DNA of 32,301 nt from positions 1-32,301 of the forward strand of contig WLWZ01000022.1 in the NCBI GenBank assembly GCA_012103315.1, written 5' to 3'. Below are positions 1-7,319 of the stretch, in pieces; positions within the stretch are counted from its first letter, which is position 1, and each line of letters starts with the position of its first letter. The DNA is from Alphaproteobacteria bacterium. GTDB taxonomy: Bacteria; Pseudomonadota; Alphaproteobacteria; MPNO01; UBA2964. The notes beneath the pieces are model-generated. The model saw nothing but the letters and a program-made list of their open reading frames with translations, ran no database searches and was not told the origin of the DNA. Made by a program: the position numbers and the translations under genes.

Positions 1-604
1 CCTCGGCCAGCGCGTTCAGGCTGTTGGTGTGACCGCCAGTCAGGAATACTTTCGACAGATTGCGTGCGGGATCGACTCCAGCCTTGATCAGCATACCAAC
101 TTGGATGGTGAAGCTCGAGGACGAGTTAACATCACCAAAGGCCATCGAACGACCCTTCATCATGGCTATATCCGGCAGCTTAAAACCTTTCTTGGCAAAG
201 AACGCAGCGTAGTAGACGGACTTACCTTTCAGCACCGCAACTGCCAGTGGTTCAGCTGCGCCTTTGGCTGCTGCCTGCAGGTACAAGGTTGGGCCCACAA
301 AAGCGATATCGACCAGGCGATTTACCATGCCTTCAACGACTGAGGCATAGCTCTGACCAACACGAATTTCGAACTTCAAACCCGTTGTCCGTGAAACAGC
401 ATTGAAAATCGGCGCAAAATCCGCTCGCGTGCCGTCTTCTGTGCCCCCATCGGTCGGGACTAGCATAACACGTAGTGGTGTTTCTTTCGATCCGGGGGTT
501 CCGGGTGAAATTTGTTCTGCTGCCTGCACGTTGGATGATCCGATAAATATCGGTGCCAGCACGAAAGCCAAGTAAATGCATATTTTCTTTATGAGTTTAA
601 ACAT
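1..604 (-). CDS. PhnD-like phosphonate/phosphate-type ABC substrate-binding protein (partial, C-terminus off left edge)
   Basis: The minus strand is open from an ATG at 604-602 to base 1, giving 201 codons. Residues 1-28 look like a Sec signal peptide: a KKICIY start, a hydrophobic core and a VQA/AE cleavage site, so this is an exported binding protein. The mature part has the features of the PhnD family (phosphonate, phosphite or phosphate binding), including a PLRVMLVPTDGG first strand, a GQSYASVVEGM helix and a DIAFVGPTLYLQA segment. It is transcribed away from a second PhnD-like gene at 1011, and the two are quite different in sequence, so they are not a recent duplication. Its permease and ATPase, if linked, lie to the left of the window. 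The ligand cannot be told from the sequence. Family assignment is firm. Confidence 0.85.
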   Translation of the reverse strand, partial: MFKLIKKICIYLAFVLAPIFIGSSNVQAAEQISPGTPGSKETPLRVMLVPTDGGTEDGTRADFAPIFNAVSRTTGLKFEIRVGQSYASVVEGMVNRLVDIAFVGPTLYLQAAAKGAAEPLAVAVLKGKSVYYAAFFAKKGFKLPDIAMMKGRSMAFGDVNSSSSFTIQVGMLIKAGVDPARNLSKVFLTGGHTNSLNALAE

Positions 605-629
605 TGAAGCGTCCCTTGCAGATATCTGG

Positions 630-642
630 TTGATCGGATCAA
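630..642. promoter_or_regulatory. Palindrome TTGATC-G-GATCAA, candidate operator
   Basis: This is a perfect 6+1+6 inverted repeat 26 bases upstream of the minus-strand binding-protein ATG. Its position suits a repressor site in the leader or promoter of that gene. No regulator is identified, so the function is inference. Confidence 0.3.
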
Positions 643-683
643 TGTTGCCTGAAGAAAAGGGAATTGTCAGGTTAATTCGGCTC

Positions 684-695
684 GGTACCGGTACC
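684..695. promoter_or_regulatory. 12-base palindrome GGTACCGGTACC, candidate operator
   Basis: This is a perfect palindrome that is also a tandem GGTACC pair, in the divergent promoter region between the two binding-protein genes. It may be a regulator site. A chance palindrome is possible. Confidence 0.25.
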
Positions 696-1010
696 ACAAA
701 AACGCCAACCGTCTAACGACATACCGCGCTGCGGATACAGTAACCCGTTTGAACAAAATTCAATTTTTGCATTTTTGGCGTCGAACGGAACATGTCCACA
801 ACAAACGTTTGCATGGTATTTTCTGGATAAGTACCCACAGAAAATTTTATTTTTGTCGTGATCTCACCCACTAACCCATTGCGCTGCTTCCATCACAATC
901 TTTTCAACAGAAAAATTCCTCAGGGGCGAATTGTGAACACCCTGCCTCTGGACCCCCATGTGATTTCGCGGCAAGGTGTTGGCGGTAAGTTTAATGAGGG
1001 AGACCCAAAA

Positions 1011-1883
1011 ATGATGGTTCGTTCAGTGCTCGCAGCGGCGGGCGTGTTTGCGTTAATGCAGGCCCCGGTTGCAACTCCAGTTATGGCTGCAGATTTTGTT
1101 TTCACCGCGATACCGGATCAGGATGAGACCCAACTGCGCAAGCGGTTCGGCAAGGTCGCTAAATATCTGACTTCCACACTCGGTGTGACGGTCAAATATG
1201 TGCCGGTGAAGTCCTATGCGGCGGCGGTCACCGCGTTCCGTAATAATCAGGTGCAACTCGCCTGGTTTGGTGGATTATCTGGTGTGCGTGCTCGCGAGCT
1301 TGTCAAAGGCTCCAGAGCAATTGCCCAGGGTAAAAAGGATCCGTTTTTTGAGACCTTTTTCATTGCGCATAAGAGCACGGGCTTGAAGCCATCGAAGGCA
1401 TTTCCCAAGGGAATTGCGGGCCGGACCTTTACCTTTGGGTCAAAGGGTTCAACATCGGGTCGTCTGATGCCGGAATTCCATATCCGCTCTGCATTCGGCA
1501 AGCTTCCGAAGAAAGTCTTCAAAAAGGTTGGTTTCAGCGGTAATCACTCCCGCACCATCGCATTGGTGCAGAGCGGTGCCTATGAAGTCGGCGCGGTAAA
1601 CTACAAGGTCTGGAACCGTGAAGTAAAAAGCGGCAAGGTTGATACCAGTAAGGTCAGCCTGATCTGGAAAACCCCGCCTTATCCAGATTATCAGTGGACT
1701 ATTCGCGGCGACGTGAACAAGGGTTATGGCAAAGGTTTTGCCAAGAAAGTACAGGGCGCGCTTCTCTCGATGAACGACCCTGACTTGTTGAAATTCTTTC
1801 CGCGGGCGAGCTTTATCGCTGCCCAGAACTCTGACTATGCGCCGATCAAAGAAACGGCAAAGAAAATCGGTCTGATCGACTGA
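1011..1883 (+). CDS. PhnD-like ABC substrate-binding protein, putative selenium oxyanion transporter
   Basis: This is a periplasmic binding protein of 290 residues. I chose the ATG at 1011 because GAGGGAGA lies at about 996-1003 and the protein then begins with a clear signal peptide (MMVRSVLAAAGVFALM, cleavage after PVMA). The mature protein has PhnD-family features: an FTAIPDQDETQL start, a VPVKSYAAAVTAFRNNQVQLAW segment and a GSKGSTSGRLMPE ligand loop. It leads an operon of ATPase, double permease and SelD. From memory, a PhnD-like family found beside selD is named a putative selenate transporter binding protein, and this gene fits that setting. Selenium as ligand is inferred from context; phosphonate or another oxyanion is the alternative. 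Confidence 0.85.
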   Translation: MMVRSVLAAAGVFALMQAPVATPVMAADFVFTAIPDQDETQLRKRFGKVAKYLTSTLGVTVKYVPVKSYAAAVTAFRNNQVQLAWFGGLSGVRARELVKGSRAIAQGKKDPFFETFFIAHKSTGLKPSKAFPKGIAGRTFTFGSKGSTSGRLMPEFHIRSAFGKLPKKVFKKVGFSGNHSRTIALVQSGAYEVGAVNYKVWNREVKSGKVDTSKVSLIWKTPPYPDYQWTIRGDVNKGYGKGFAKKVQGALLSMNDPDLLKFFPRASFIAAQNSDYAPIKETAKKIGLID

Positions 1884-1917
1884 TCGATTAGCTGATTGAA
1901 TAAAGGCACTTTGATTT

Positions 1918-2583
1918 ATGCCTTTGCTGGAGCTTCGTGAAGAGACCGTTGGCTATAGCGGTACAACGGTCCTTCGCGATCTCGAGCTTGATATTGCACA
2001 GGGAGAGCGTATCGCCTTGGTCGGTGAGAGTGGTGCCGGCAAATCAACGCTCCTTAATCTAATTCATACACGGCTCGGCGAAACAGCGGCATTGGTGCCG
2101 CAAGAACTCGGTCTGGTTCAGGCGCTGACCGTTTTTCATAATGTCTATATGGGGCGGCTGCATCAGCGCTCTATTTGGCGCAATCTGCGCAATCTGCTCA
2201 AGCCAGCCAAAATCGATGTTGATTTGGTTATCCCGGTTCTCCAACGGCTACGGCTGGACGACAAATTGTTTACCAGTGTTGGGGAGCTTTCGGGGGGGCA
2301 GCAGCAGCGCACCGCCGTCGGTCGAGCCCTGTTTCATCCGGGTGATATCCTCATCGCGGATGAGCCGGTATCGGCGGTCGATGAGCATCAGGCGCGTGAG
2401 ATTCTCGATGCCATCACTGCGGAAAAGCCAACGGTCATTTTGGCGATGCATGACCGCGAACTGGCAATTCAGTTTGCCGATCGGCTCATCGGACTCCGGG
2501 ATGGTAAGGTTGCGCTTGACGTGCAGGCCGCCGGGATGACGCCTGCAGATCTCGATGATCTATACCGGAACACCGACCGGTGA
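1918..2583 (+). CDS. ABC transporter ATP-binding protein (PhnC-like)
   Basis: This 221-residue cytoplasmic ATPase energises the adjacent importer. Visible motifs are Walker A GESGAGKST (residues 36-44), signature LSGGQ (124-128), Walker B ILIADEP (144-150) and the switch histidine H178 in AMHD. The segment after Walker A is shorter than in typical PhnC, and the Q-loop is VPQELGLVQ. It begins 34 bases after the binding-protein stop and overlaps the permease start by four bases (GTGA), so the three genes are almost certainly co-transcribed and translationally coupled. Family is firm; the substrate depends on the binding protein. Confidence 0.93.
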   Translation: MPLLELREETVGYSGTTVLRDLELDIAQGERIALVGESGAGKSTLLNLIHTRLGETAALVPQELGLVQALTVFHNVYMGRLHQRSIWRNLRNLLKPAKIDVDLVIPVLQRLRLDDKLFTSVGELSGGQQQRTAVGRALFHPGDILIADEPVSAVDEHQAREILDAITAEKPTVILAMHDRELAIQFADRLIGLRDGKVALDVQAAGMTPADLDDLYRNTDR

Positions 2584-4061
2584 TTACGCGCCCTGAACCG
2601 TCGCCGCTCGGCCGGACGACGACCACCTTTGTCGGCATTGCCTTTATCTGTTTGATCTTCGCTGACGTCGCGATCACCACAGTTGATCCGTGGGAAGAAT
2701 TTAGACGGCTCCTGCTCGGGCTGGTGACACCGGATTTTTATGCGACCGACAGCGTTGTGCTGGCGATAGCGTACACGCTGGCCTTTGCGTTACTCGGCGT
2801 CGTCCTAGCCAATGCCATGGGGTTGTTTCTTGCGCTGCTATTTTTCAGCCGGATCGTGCGCACTGGCTGCGCTGTCGTTCGGGCGGTGCATGAGCTTTTC
2901 TGGGCGCTAATCTTTCTTCAGATGTTTGGTCTGTCGCCGCTCACTGGCGTGCTGGCCATTGCGATTCCCTATTCGGGCATTATTGCGAAGGTTTATGCCG
3001 AGATACTGGAAGAAGCCAATCCGGCCCCGTTGAAGGTTATTCCAGCAGGGACCAGCCGAATTTCGGCGTTTTTCTTTGTGCGGATGCCCGATGTCTGGGC
3101 GCATTTTCGGTCCTATTCAATGTATCGGCTGGAATGCGGCATTCGGTCTAGCGCTGTGCTTGGTTTTATTGGATTGCCGACATTGGGGTTTCATCTGGAA
3201 ACCGCCTTTAAGGAAGGCCAGTATTCTGAAGTCTCGGCTCTGTTGATCCTGTTCTATCTGGTGATCGCCACAATGCGGATCTGGATGAAACGACCTTTGA
3301 TGCCGGTTTATCTCATCGGTGCGGCCGCAATTCTGCCGTGGGGTATCGCGTTTTCCAGCGCCCATATCGTCCGCTTTTTGACCGAAGATATTGTGCCGCA
3401 TCCTCTTCGGACTGGTGCTGGTTGGGAAGCGTTTTGGGACTGGCTCAACATGATGGTGGTTGATCAGGCGATACCCGGCACTATCGCGACGGTACAGCTC
3501 ACGATGATTGCGCTGGTCGCGACTGGTTTTTTGACCATCGTATTGTTTCCGTTGATTTCGCCACTATTGCTCGGCAAGGCATCGCGGTTCTGTGGTCATA
3601 TCTTTCTCGTCGTTGCGCGCTCAACTCCGGAATATATTTTGGCTTTTGTGCTGCTCCAGCTTTGGGGGCCATCAATGTTGCCAGCGATCATCGCCCTGAC
3701 ATTGCATAATGGGGCGATCATCGGGCATCTCATCGGGCGCTATACCGAAACCGTCTCGTTGAGACAGGACGCCTCAACCGGCTTTAATCGGTATTTCTAT
3801 GAAGTATTGCCGCGTGTTTACCGTCCCATGTTGGCGCTGCTGTTTTATCGCTGGGAAGTGATCATGCGGGAAACAGCGATCCTTGGTATCCTGGGCATCG
3901 CGACGCTGGGCTTTTATGTTGATAGCGCCTTTGCCGATTTGCGGTTTGATCGAGCGATGCTTTTGATTGCGATTACCGCCTTGCTTAATATCGGGGTCGA
4001 TGCCATTTCGCGGTCAGTCCGGACGCGGTTGCGGCTGCAAACAAGTTTGGAACAACAGTAA
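2580..4061 (+). CDS. ABC transporter permease, two PhnE-type domains fused
   Basis: This 493-residue inner-membrane protein starts with GTG at 2580, overlapping the ATPase stop (GTGA). It holds two binding-protein-dependent permease domains in tandem. The first covers about residues 55-235, with its coupling-loop region around residues 125-170 (EILEEANPAPL). The second covers about 285-485 and has a parallel GRYTETVSLRQDA loop. Hydrophobic helices flank both, and similar LGFIGLPTLGF and LGILGIATLGF segments end each half. PhnE permeases are usually single-domain and work as dimers, so this fusion makes both halves in one chain. It sits between the ATPase and selD in one operon, and the likely job is oxyanion import, possibly selenate or selenite. 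Confidence 0.9.
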   Translation: MITRPEPSPLGRTTTTFVGIAFICLIFADVAITTVDPWEEFRRLLLGLVTPDFYATDSVVLAIAYTLAFALLGVVLANAMGLFLALLFFSRIVRTGCAVVRAVHELFWALIFLQMFGLSPLTGVLAIAIPYSGIIAKVYAEILEEANPAPLKVIPAGTSRISAFFFVRMPDVWAHFRSYSMYRLECGIRSSAVLGFIGLPTLGFHLETAFKEGQYSEVSALLILFYLVIATMRIWMKRPLMPVYLIGAAAILPWGIAFSSAHIVRFLTEDIVPHPLRTGAGWEAFWDWLNMMVVDQAIPGTIATVQLTMIALVATGFLTIVLFPLISPLLLGKASRFCGHIFLVVARSTPEYILAFVLLQLWGPSMLPAIIALTLHNGAIIGHLIGRYTETVSLRQDASTGFNRYFYEVLPRVYRPMLALLFYRWEVIMRETAILGILGIATLGFYVDSAFADLRFDRAMLLIAITALLNIGVDAISRSVRTRLRLQTSLEQQ

Positions 4062-4083
4062 GACGTGAATAGTTAGAAAGACT

Positions 4084-6351
4084 ATGCAGAAATCCAATAC
4101 CCCCGTTGTAAAAGATTTGGTGCTGATTGGCGGCGGCCACAGCCATGTCGCAGTGCTTAAGCGCTTTGGCATGAAACCTGTGCCGGGCATTCGCCTGACA
4201 CTAATTTGCCGTGATGCGCACACGCCTTACTCCGGGATGCTCCCGGGCTACGTCGCGGGGCATTATGATTATGACGAGGCGCATATTGATCTCGGCGCGC
4301 TGGCCCGTTTTGCGGGCGCGCGATTCTACCACAGTACGGTCACCGGCCTTGATGTGAACCAAAAGCATGTCCTATGTGATGACCGTCCGCCTGTGGTCTA
4401 CGATCTAGTCTCGATCAATACCGGCTCGACCCCGAATACTGCCTTTGTGCCGGGGGCGACAGAAACCGTGGTGCCGGTTAAGCCGATCAATCTTTTCCTT
4501 GATCGATGGGAGGCGTTGCGTGACCGCGCCCTAAACCATGACGGTGCGATGAAAATTGCTGTCGTTGGTGCCGGCGCAGGCGGGGTGGAAATCTTGCTCG
4601 CGATCCAGTTCCGCCTAAAACAGGTCCTTAAATCAGCGGGTAAGCCCGACGACCAGATAGCCTATCATCTGTTTAGCGACTCCGCAGAAATCATGCCGAC
4701 CCATAACGCGCGGGTGCGACGCTGTTTTGAGACGGCTTTGCGAGATCGCGAAGTGATGATTCATGCCAGTGATGCCGTGGTTGAGGTTTCTCCTGGCAAA
4801 CTCAAAACCGCGAGCGGCGTTGAAGTCGAGGCCGATGAGATTCTATGGGTGACAGCGGCTGGTGCGCCGAGCTGGCCAGGGGATGCCGGACTCGAAGTCG
4901 ATGAGAAAGGCTTCATCAAGGTTGGTGATACGTTGCAGTCGGTGTCACACCCTGAGGTGTTCGCCGCTGGTGATGTCGCGGCGATGATTAATCATCCACG
5001 GCCCAAGTCAGGGGTCTTTGCCGTACGTCAGGGTAAACCGTTGGAACGTAACCTACGGCGCCTGTTACTCGGCCGATCTCCCGTACCGTTTCGGCCGCAA
5101 AAGAAGTTCCTCAGCCTGGTTTCAACTGGCGACCAGTATGCTGTCGCCTCACGTGGTGGGTTCTCTGTTCAGGGCGCCAATATTTGGCGCTGGAAGGACT
5201 GGATCGACCGGCGCTTCATGGACAAGTTCAACGATCTCCCTGATATGGAGGAGGACGAAAAAACCGATTTGCCAGATGGGTTGGCGAGTGCCGAGGTGGT
5301 TAAGGAGATTTCTGCTATCGCGATGCGCTGCGGCGGCTGTGGAGCGAAGGTCGGCGCGACGGTTCTGTCGCGGGCGCTCAATAGTCTGGAGCCGGTGCCG
5401 CGTGATGATGTCTTGATCGGATTGCATGAGCCGGATGATGCCGCTGTCGTCGAAGTGCCGCCCGGCAAGGTGATGGTGCATACCGTCGATTACTTCCGGT
5501 CGATGGTTGATGACCCTTATGTGTTTGGCAAGATCGCCGCCAATCACAGTTTAGGCGATATCTATGCGATGGGCGGTGAGCCGCAGACCGGGTTGGCGAT
5601 AGCGACAATCCCGTTTGGTATCGAAGAAAAGGTTGAGGACACGCTGACCCAGATGATGACGGGCGCGATGGAAATTCTCAACGATACCAACTGTTCATTG
5701 GTTGGGGGTCATACCAGTGAGGGGCCAGAGCTGAGCCTTGGCTTTGCGGTCAACGGGTTGATCGATAAAGACAAGATTATGCGCAAGGGCGGTATGCGCG
5801 CTGGTGACAAGCTGATTGTTACTAAGCCGATTGGCACCGGCACGTTGTTTGCGGCTGATATGCGTCACAAGGCGAAGGGTCGCTGGATTGCCTCAGCCCT
5901 CGATCACATGGTGATGTCGAATTACAAAGGCGCTCAATGTCTGGTCGATCATGACTCGCAAGCCGCGACCGATATCACCGGTTTTGGCTTGCTCGGTCAT
6001 CTTGTTGAGATGGTGCGCGCCTCAGAGGTCGATGTGATTCTGGAAATGGATGCGGTGCCGCTGATGGATGGTGCAGTGGATACCGTGAAAGCCGGGATTG
6101 TCTCGTCATTACAGCCGCAAAATATCCGTCTGCGCAGGGCAGTTGCCAATCTCGAAGAAGCTGGCAAGGACCCGCGCTATCCGCTGATCTTTGATCCGCA
6201 AACTGCTGGTGGCTTGCTGGCCAGTGTTCCCGCCGATCGTGCAGATAATTGTGTCGCTGCCCTAAAAGAAATGGGCTATCTGAAAACGATGATCGTCGGC
6301 GAGGTGCTGGAACAATCCGACCGGCTGGAACCGATAACGGTCAAGGTTTGA
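4084..6351 (+). CDS. selD: Bifunctional FAD/NAD(P)-dependent oxidoreductase - selenide, water dikinase (SelD/SenC)
   Basis: This protein has 755 residues. Residues about 10-345 form a pyridine-nucleotide-disulfide-type oxidoreductase: dinucleotide-binding GGGHSH (16-21), a second Rossmann motif VVGAGAGGVEI, and an FAAGDVAAM segment typical of FAD binding. Residues about 410-755 are SelD, which makes selenophosphate from selenide and ATP. The catalytic Cys and Lys are C419 and K422 in CGGCGAK. The site has Cys rather than selenocysteine, and I see no in-frame TGA. VGGHTSEGPE and TDITGFGLLGH are standard SelD nucleotide and metal segments. The oxidoreductase-SelD fusion is a known architecture whose N-terminal function is not established. 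It closes the transporter operon, and its stop overlaps the convergent senB by 11 bases, which suggests it feeds selenophosphate to SenB. Confidence 0.95.
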   Translation: MQKSNTPVVKDLVLIGGGHSHVAVLKRFGMKPVPGIRLTLICRDAHTPYSGMLPGYVAGHYDYDEAHIDLGALARFAGARFYHSTVTGLDVNQKHVLCDDRPPVVYDLVSINTGSTPNTAFVPGATETVVPVKPINLFLDRWEALRDRALNHDGAMKIAVVGAGAGGVEILLAIQFRLKQVLKSAGKPDDQIAYHLFSDSAEIMPTHNARVRRCFETALRDREVMIHASDAVVEVSPGKLKTASGVEVEADEILWVTAAGAPSWPGDAGLEVDEKGFIKVGDTLQSVSHPEVFAAGDVAAMINHPRPKSGVFAVRQGKPLERNLRRLLLGRSPVPFRPQKKFLSLVSTGDQYAVASRGGFSVQGANIWRWKDWIDRRFMDKFNDLPDMEEDEKTDLPDGLASAEVVKEISAIAMRCGGCGAKVGATVLSRALNSLEPVPRDDVLIGLHEPDDAAVVEVPPGKVMVHTVDYFRSMVDDPYVFGKIAANHSLGDIYAMGGEPQTGLAIATIPFGIEEKVEDTLTQMMTGAMEILNDTNCSLVGGHTSEGPELSLGFAVNGLIDKDKIMRKGGMRAGDKLIVTKPIGTGTLFAADMRHKAKGRWIASALDHMVMSNYKGAQCLVDHDSQAATDITGFGLLGHLVEMVRASEVDVILEMDAVPLMDGAVDTVKAGIVSSLQPQNIRLRRAVANLEEAGKDPRYPLIFDPQTAGGLLASVPADRADNCVAALKEMGYLKTMIVGEVLEQSDRLEPITVKV

Positions 6352-7297
6352 TCCCTGCCAGCAGCTTCTTCCAGGCCGTTGTTTCTTTTCCCGGTATGAA
6401 TAGGGCCTGCTTTTTACGGCACTGCGCGTTAAGTCGTTTTAGAAACTTAGGGTCAGTCTCCGCGCGGTGGAGAAGGGCAGCGAGGGCATCGGTATCTTGC
6501 GCCGGGTAGTAGCCTTCATAGTCTTCGCCGAGCAGCCCGACATTGCCATCGATGTGCGAGGCGAGAATCGGCAGTCCAGCGACGATGGCTTCGGAGACAA
6601 CATTGGCACCGCCTTCCATCCCGGAACTCATGACCATCGCGTGGCTGCTGGCAAATTGGCGGCGGACCCGCCAGCCCGGCACTTCTCCGAGAGACAGGAA
6701 GCGTGGATTTGTTTTGACTTCTTTGGCCGTTGCGCGTGCCCATTCTTTGTTATGGGCCTTGCCGAGGTGGATAACGCGAAGCTTTGAGTCTGGTGATGCG
6801 AGCCGTGCGGCATAGGCGGCACGCAGGGAGTCTTTCTCATCGCGCAAATGACCGATAACGCAGACATCAAATGTCCGTTTGCTTGGTTGGCGTGGGGCGG
6901 TAAGAGGCGGAGCAGATTGATAGATGACATTCAATTTCTTACCAAACCTCTTGGGGATCGCTTGATGCACTAGATCATGCAGACAGACTAAAGCCGTCGC
7001 GCGTTCCATTGAGTCCAGCGTGTCTATTGGGTGGCTATGCTGAAAGGCATAAATGTCGGTACCGGCAAGCAGCACGACCAAGGGTCGGTCAGGGTGACTA
7101 TCCGAAAATGTTTTGATCGATTGATGTGATCGCCAGGCATGGACCGCGACCATCATGTCTGCATCATCACCGTTATCTTGCTCCGCAATCGATACCCGAT
7201 GGCCAAGATCACGCAGAATTTTGGCCCAGCGCACAGCGGTGGTTCGATTGCCGGCACGGGATTTCTTTCCTGCCGGGGTGACAAGGCTGATTTTCAA
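6341..7297 (-). CDS. senB: SenB-type selenosugar synthase (glycosyltransferase)
   Basis: This 318-residue GT-B fold glycosyltransferase belongs to the family (formerly TIGR04348) that contains SenB, which joins selenophosphate to a UDP-sugar to form a selenosugar. Recognisable parts are the VTPAGKKSRAGNRTTAVRWA N-terminus, an HPDRPLVVLLAGTDIY segment, an NVIYQSAPP segment, HLGKAHN, and the donor-binding end GMEGGANVVSEA followed by GNVGLLGEDYEGYYP. The start is TTG at 7297, with AAGGAA about six bases upstream; an ATG start would lose the first beta strand. It lies 22 bases after the amidohydrolase stop on the same strand, so the two form an operon, and it converges on selD with overlapping ends. 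The family is firm. Selenosugar formation here is inferred from the family and the adjacent selD. No SenA homologue is in the window. Confidence 0.88.
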   Translation of the reverse strand: MKISLVTPAGKKSRAGNRTTAVRWAKILRDLGHRVSIAEQDNGDDADMMVAVHAWRSHQSIKTFSDSHPDRPLVVLLAGTDIYAFQHSHPIDTLDSMERATALVCLHDLVHQAIPKRFGKKLNVIYQSAPPLTAPRQPSKRTFDVCVIGHLRDEKDSLRAAYAARLASPDSKLRVIHLGKAHNKEWARATAKEVKTNPRFLSLGEVPGWRVRRQFASSHAMVMSSGMEGGANVVSEAIVAGLPILASHIDGNVGLLGEDYEGYYPAQDTDALAALLHRAETDPKFLKRLNAQCRKKQALFIPGKETTAWKKLLAGIKP

Positions 7298-7319
7298 CTT
7301 TGTTCCTTAATGCGTCGGT

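Larger units (their letters stand above)
605..1010. other. 406-base divergent intergenic region
   Basis: This stretch separates two divergent PhnD-like genes. An open frame runs through 858-1010 in phase with the downstream gene, but its translation is not protein-like and it ends at a proper signal-peptide start, so I treat it as leader. Visible structure is two short perfect palindromes (630-642 and 684-695, listed separately), an AT-rich patch near 755-775 and another near 840-856, and a GAGGGAGA ribosome-binding site just before 1011. I see no RNA gene or terminator. Confidence 0.6.

Noticed and set aside
858..1010. Upstream extension of the second PhnD-like gene to ATG 858
   Set aside because: The extra 51 residues are not protein-like and would bury the signal peptide at 1011, which also has a good ribosome-binding site.
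1918..4061. Classical phosphonate (phnCDE) uptake operon
   Set aside because: No C-P lyase or other phosphonate genes occur, and selD closes the operon, so selenium is a better reading, though not proven.
5323..5349. Selenocysteine in the SelD active site
   Set aside because: The codons in the CGGCGAK motif are TGC and TGT; no in-frame TGA is present.
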